Positions 60,112 to 64,000 of a stretch of 64,000 bases of DNA are shown here, piece after piece. Within the stretch, counting starts at the first letter, position 1; each line of letters begins with the position of its first letter. The stretch covers positions 57,472,015 to 57,536,014 of the forward strand of contig NC_057823.1 in assembly GCF_910594005.1 (NCBI RefSeq), in the 5' to 3' direction. The notes below the pieces were generated by a model that did no database searches, had not been told where the DNA came from, and was given only the letters and a program-made list of their open reading frames with translations. The position numbers and the translations under genes are program-made. Source of the stretch: Cervus elaphus (taxonomy: Eukaryota > Chordata > Mammalia > Artiodactyla > Cervidae).

Positions 60112-61481
60112 ATAGGACTGCTGGTTGGTTCCCTACTTGTGTGGGGCTGTAGGATGGGGTCCACAATTGCCTGGATTCGCTAGATAGGCTTACTAAATGG
60201 TCAGGACTGGGTACTCTATTCAGTAGTAAATGGGCCAATGAATTACCTTTCCTGCTCTGGAAGGATGGAAGGACAGGACCCAGGGCCCATACACCTCATT
60301 GTTTGGGAACCTGAAAGGGGCCAGAATGTTCACTTAACTCCCTGGTCAGGTGAGACCACCACTTTTGCTCTGAAGATGGAAGCAGCCATTGACTGATAAA
60401 ATGCCACTGTACTTAGGGCTGTTGAATGGGCTATGCAGCTTTGCATATGCTGCATATTGGTTAGGTTCCCTGTTTGAACAGGCTAAAGGCTATCTTCAGC
60501 AATGGGTAGAACTATAAATTACATTCTTTTCCTGGGTACAGTGAGAAAACAGCTCTAAAGCTGGTAAAGCTCTTTTTTTCTTATCTCAAGGTGACGCACA
60601 TCCCAAGTTCCTTGATCAAACAGTGCTACTGGCTTTGTCCTGAAAACCCATAGCTCTGCCTGCCTATCTCTAGACTCAAGTGCCACTGAGCCACAGGAGT
60701 TGGCACCAACTCTTCTGGTCAGATGGGGCCTCTCCACAGTGAGTGGTATCATGTCTCAACTCCCTACTTGGGTGAAGGGGGAGAGGCCACTTCAGGCTAC
60801 TCTCAATTTCCCAAATAAGCTCTCTAGTTGGGAGGTTCTGGGAGCTACCCTCAGTCTTGGCTATGAATTAATCCCCCTGCCTAGGTGTAATACCAGGGTG
60901 TAACACTCCATACCCAGTACTGGCTTTGTTCTGGGGATAATCAACTCTGCCCACTCACCTTTCAGCTCAAGTGCCTCTGGGCCGCACTGCTTCCTGGAGT
61001 ACTCACCAGCCCTTCCAGTAAGCTGGGGGCAGAAGACACACAGTGAATAGGGCTATGATTGAGCTCCTTTCCTGGATGTGGAGAAACTGAGCTCTAGGTC
61101 TGGCAAAACTTGTTTGAGGATCTAAATCAGGCAGATCTTCTCCCAACTCATTCACTCGTCAGAGGTTGCATGACTTGGATCTGCAGATGAGCAAAGCCAC
61201 TGGTTGGGATTATTACCTGGACTCTACAGGAATGAACTTGGTCTGCCAAGGTCCATGTGCTGGCTGTTCAAGCTCCTCCCCCTTTCTCCTTCACAGTCAT
61301 ATTGCATATTATTCTCCAGTACTCATGGTGCAAGACCAGAAAAGAGCAACCCACAATGCTGGACTTTAGGGATGCTGGTGGCTCCCCTGGGCTATCTTAT
61401 TCCACTGGAGAAACCAGAGGCTCAGGGACAATGCATCATGTCCTGTTCTCTGTGGTGTATGAGCTCTCTGTCGTGGTGTCT

Positions 61482-61757
61482 GCTGCTGCTGCTAAGTCAC
61501 TTCAGTCGTGTCCAACTCTATGCGACCCCATAGACAGCAGCACACCAGGCTCCCCCATCCCTGGGATTCTCCAGGCAAGAATACTGGAGTGGGTTGCCAT
61601 TTCCTTCTCCAATGCATGAAAGTGAAACATGAAAGTGAAGTCACTCAGTTGTGTCTGACTCTTAGCAACCCCATGGACTGCAGCCTACCAGGCTCCTGTG
61701 TCCATGGGATTTTCCAGGCAAGAGTACTGGAGTGGGGTGTCATTGCCTTCTCCGGTT
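61482..61757 (-). mobile_element. Bov-A2 dimer SINE with 9-bp TSD, nested in the Tigger
   Basis: Antisense dimer: (GCT)n start, first monomer to 'tccttctccaatgcatgaaa', second monomer 'gtcactcagttgtgtctgac' to 'cattgccttctccgg'. TSD 'gtggtgtct' at 61473-61481 and 61758-61766. Confidence 0.95.
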
Positions 61758-62085
61758 GTGGTGTCTACTAGCTCTTAAATTTCTCCAGGATCCATGTCTT
61801 GAAACCCATGGATTTCAATTGAAGTTCATTTCCAACTTTTTTGTCATATCCACAGTCTTTCATGATTTCCTTAATCAGCTCTGTCATAAATTCTGTAAAG
61901 TCATATATAACATCTGGACAGTTTTCTCTAGCAGGAATTTATTGTTTGTGGCTAGATGGTTTTCACAGACTTTTCAGTAAACAATGGCATCTCCACTGGT
62001 GGAGACTTCAAGACTTTCATGATGTTTTCTTTGTCAGGGTTCTCCTCCATGTTGTTGAAAATCCTCTCCATAGAGTAGTATGTGT

Positions 62086-63658
62086 TCAATTCAGTTCAGT
62101 TCAGTTGCTCAGTCATGTTGACTATTTGTGACCCCATGGACTGCAAGCACGGCAGGCTTCCCTATCCATCAGCAGCTCCAGGATCTTACTCAAACTCAAG
62201 TCCATTGAGTTGATGATGCCATCCAACAATGTCATCCTCTGTTGACGCCTTCTCCTCCCAACTTCAATCTTCCCTAGAATCAGAGTCTTTTCCAATGAGT
62301 CAGTTCTTCACATCAGGTGGCCAAAGTATTGGAGCTTCAGCTTCAGCATCAGTCCTTCCAATGAATATTCAGGACTGATTTCCTTTAGGATGGACTGGTT
62401 GGATCTCCTTGCAGTCCAAGGGACTCTCAAGAGTCTTCTCTAACAAAACAGTTCAAAAGCATCAATTATTCAGTGCTCAGCTTTCTTTATAGTCCAAATC
62501 TCACATCCATACTTAACTACTGGAAAAACCATAGCTTTGACTAGATGGACTTTTGTTGGCAAAGTAATGTCTCTGCTTTTTAATATGCTGTCAAGGTTGG
62601 TCATAACTTTCCTTCCAAGGAGTAAGTGTCTTTTAATTTCATGGCCACATGCACCATCTTCAGTGATTTTGGAGCCCCCCAAAATAAAGTCTGTCACTGT
62701 TTCCATTGTTTCCCCATCTGTTTGCCATGAAATGATGGGACTAGATAGCATGATATTTTTTGAAGTTGAATTTTTAGGCAACTTTTTCACTCTCCTCTTT
62801 CACTTTCATCAAGAGGCTCTTTAGTTCTTCTTTGCTTTCTGCCGTAAGGGTGGTGTCATCTGTGCATCTGAGATTATTGATATTTTTCCCAGCTATCTTG
62901 ATTCCAGCTTGTGCTTCTTCCAGTCTGGCATTTCACATGATGTACTCTGCACATAAGTTAAATAAGCAGGGTGATAATATATAGCCTTGACATACTCCTT
63001 TTCCTATTTGGAACCAGTCTCTTTTTCCATGTCCAATTCAAACTGTTGCTACTTGACCTGCATACAGATTTCTTAGGAGGCAGGTAAGGTGGTCTGGTAT
63101 TCCCATCTCCTTCAGAATTTTCCACAGTTTATTGTGATCCACACAGTCAAAGGCTTTGATGTAATCAATAAAGCAGAAGTAGATGTTTTTCTGGAACTCT
63201 CTTGCTTTTTCAATGATCCAGTGGATGTTGGCAATTTGATCTCTGGTTCCTCTGCCTTTTCTAAATCCAGCTGGAACATCTGGAAGTTCATGGTTCATGT
63301 ACTGTTTAAGCCTGGCTTGGAGAATTTTGAGCAGTACTTTACTAGCATGTGAGATGAGTGCAAATGTGCAGTAGTTTGAACATTCTTTGGCATTGCCTTT
63401 CTTTGAGACTGGAATGAAAACTGGCCTTTTCCACTCCTGTGGCCACTGCTGAGTTTTCCAAATTTGCTGGCACTTTGAATGCAGCATTTTCACAGCATCA
63501 TCTTTGAATATTTGAAATAGCTCAACTGGAATTCCATCACCTCCACTAACTTTGTTCATAGTGATGCTTCCTAAGGCCCACTTGACTTTGAATTCCAGGA
63601 TGTCTGGCTCTAGGTCGGTGATTACACCATAGTGGTTATCTGCATCATTAAGATCTTT
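62086..63658 (-). mobile_element. BovB LINE, 3' 1.57 kb, with 11-bp TSD, nested in the Tigger
   Basis: Antisense BovB from the (TTCAG)n terminus to the reverse transcriptase N-terminal part. The minus frame 63038-63559 (173 codons) is the longest non-repetitive open frame in the window and keeps GFRKGRGTRDQIANI and FIDYIKAFDCVDHNKLW. The catalytic YADD is changed to CTDD (62855-62866). TSD 'gtagtatgtgt' at 62075-62085 and 63659-63669 is perfect. Confidence 0.97.
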
Positions 63659-63735
63659 GTAGTATGTGTAAAGAGTCTTAAAAGTCCTTATGGCCCCTGA
63701 TCTAGAGGCTGAATTAGAGGTTTTGCATTTAGGGG

Positions 63736-64000
63736 CCCCACTCCAGTACTCTTGCCTGGAAAATCACATGGACAGAGGTTAGCCTGGTGGGTTCCAGTCC
63801 ACGGGGTCACTAAGAGTCGGACACGACTGAGCGACTTCACTTTCACTTTTCACTTTCATGCATTGGAGAAGGAAATGGCAGCTCACTCCAGTGTTCTTGC
63901 CTGGAGAATCCCAGGGACGGGGGAGCCTGGTGGGCTGCCATCTGTGGGGTCACACAGAGTCAGCCACGACTGAAGCAAGTTAGCAGCAGCAGCAGCAGAC
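63736..64000 (+). mobile_element. Bov-A2 dimer SINE at window end
   Basis: Sense dimer: 'ccccactccagtactcttgc', inter-monomer 'cacttttcactttcatgcat', second monomer 'ctggagaatcccagggacgg' and terminal (CAG)n. Its right flank lies outside the window, so no TSD can be tested. Confidence 0.93.

Larger units (their letters stand above)
51295..61390 (-). mobile_element. Near-full-length old L1M carrying nested insertions
   Basis: Antisense L1 in its original order. 3' UTR (51295-51720: 'gaaatgattaccataatagg', 'ttgttaactatagtca'-type text). ORF2 (about 51720-58900: 'ctatgaacatgaataagt', 'tcttccaatccatgaacatg', 'ttttctagctt'-type words, all in antisense order). ORF1: the minus frame 59043-59327 includes NLEREMDIQIYKVNRTPNRL and HIIIVKCQRQRKRFKSSNRK, the C-terminal signature of L1 ORF1p. 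A GC-richer 5' UTR lies at about 59800-61390. Total minus insertions is about 7.2 kb, the size of a full-length L1M. Interruptions: 52911-53072, 53650-55230, 55610-55815, 56160-56333, 57088-57605, 57871-58076, and a poly(A) tract at 57685-57694. A (CA)n lies at 51804-51823 and a T-run at 53109-53131. ORFs are riddled with stops, so the element is dead. Confidence 0.85.
61395..63735 (-). pseudogene. Tigger-type (TcMar) transposase fossil, split by BovB and Bov-A2
   Basis: Minus-strand coding remnants in three pieces: 63659-63735, 61758-62085 and about 61395-61481. Read in order they give QPLDQG, AIRTFKTLYT and MEENPDKENIMKV, then PDVIYDFTEFM and GFQDMDPGEI, then a diverged acidic end. These match, as I remember them, the C-terminal part of the DDE transposase region of Tigger elements. 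Frame changes and stops make it non-functional. The insertions carry exact TSDs, so the original order is certain. The 3' end of the Tigger (toward 61390) grades into the L1M 5' UTR, and the window end cuts off or displaces the rest. Confidence 0.75.

Noticed and set aside
59829..61619. A cluster of host exons in the GC-richer 59.8-61.6 kb segment
   Set aside because: It lies exactly where the L1M 5' UTR should be, shows internal repeated motifs, and its open frames are short and interrupted.
63038..63559. Functional reverse transcriptase gene
   Set aside because: It is a fragment of BovB without the endonuclease, with a destroyed YADD box downstream (CTDD) and truncated at its 5' end by the TSD.

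Overview
This window is mammalian DNA from a ruminant, most likely a bovid. The evidence is the density of lineage-restricted retroelements: 11 copies of the RTE-clade LINE BovB, and about two dozen SINEs of the Bov-tA / Bov-A / Bov-A2 group (tRNA-derived head starting near 'ggcttccctggtggctcag', body containing 'ccactccagtattcttgcc'). I cannot separate cattle, buffalo, sheep, goat or deer by eye. I found no protein-coding exon, no functional RNA gene and no CRISPR or operon structure. It reads as an intergenic or deep intronic segment in which about half of the bases are recognisable transposon fossils.

Layout. 1-5.6 kb: two BovB 3' ends and fragments of old L1. 5.8-8.1 kb: a cluster of MIR SINEs, one MIR inserted in another. 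9-20 kb: L2 remnants split by a MaLR LTR, Bov-tA copies, a young 3' L1 end with an exact target-site duplication (TSD), and a BovB/Bov-A chimera. One unique, CpG-containing block (13.1-13.8 kb) stands out from the AT-rich background. 20-31 kb: mostly unique sequence, one BovB, an L1 with a 21-bp TSD, two Bov-tA, and an old HAL1/L1 block. 32.4-35.9 kb: the longest BovB, covering reverse transcriptase and endonuclease regions and split by two younger SINEs. 36-50 kb: mostly unique sequence with scattered BovB, L1, L2, hAT and SINE copies. 50.0-50.9 kb: a minisatellite with a three-level period.

51.3-61.4 kb is the best-preserved old element: an antisense L1M with 3' UTR, ORF2, ORF1 and 5' UTR still in order. 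It is broken by four Bov SINEs, two BovB copies (one carrying its own SINE) and an apparent poly(A)-only insertion. From 61.4 kb to the window end a Tigger-type mariner transposase fossil, on the minus strand, is split by a Bov-A2, a 1.57-kb BovB with an 11-bp TSD, and a second Bov-A2.

Nothing here acts together as a pathway. The value of the window lies in its insertion stratigraphy (L2/MIR, then L1M/MaLR/Tigger/hAT, then BovB and L1-BT-like, then Bov SINEs), its TSD-bounded insertions, the minisatellite, and a few unexplained unique blocks. All family names rest on remembered consensus features, not a database search, and boundaries are good to about 5-20 bases unless a TSD fixes them.
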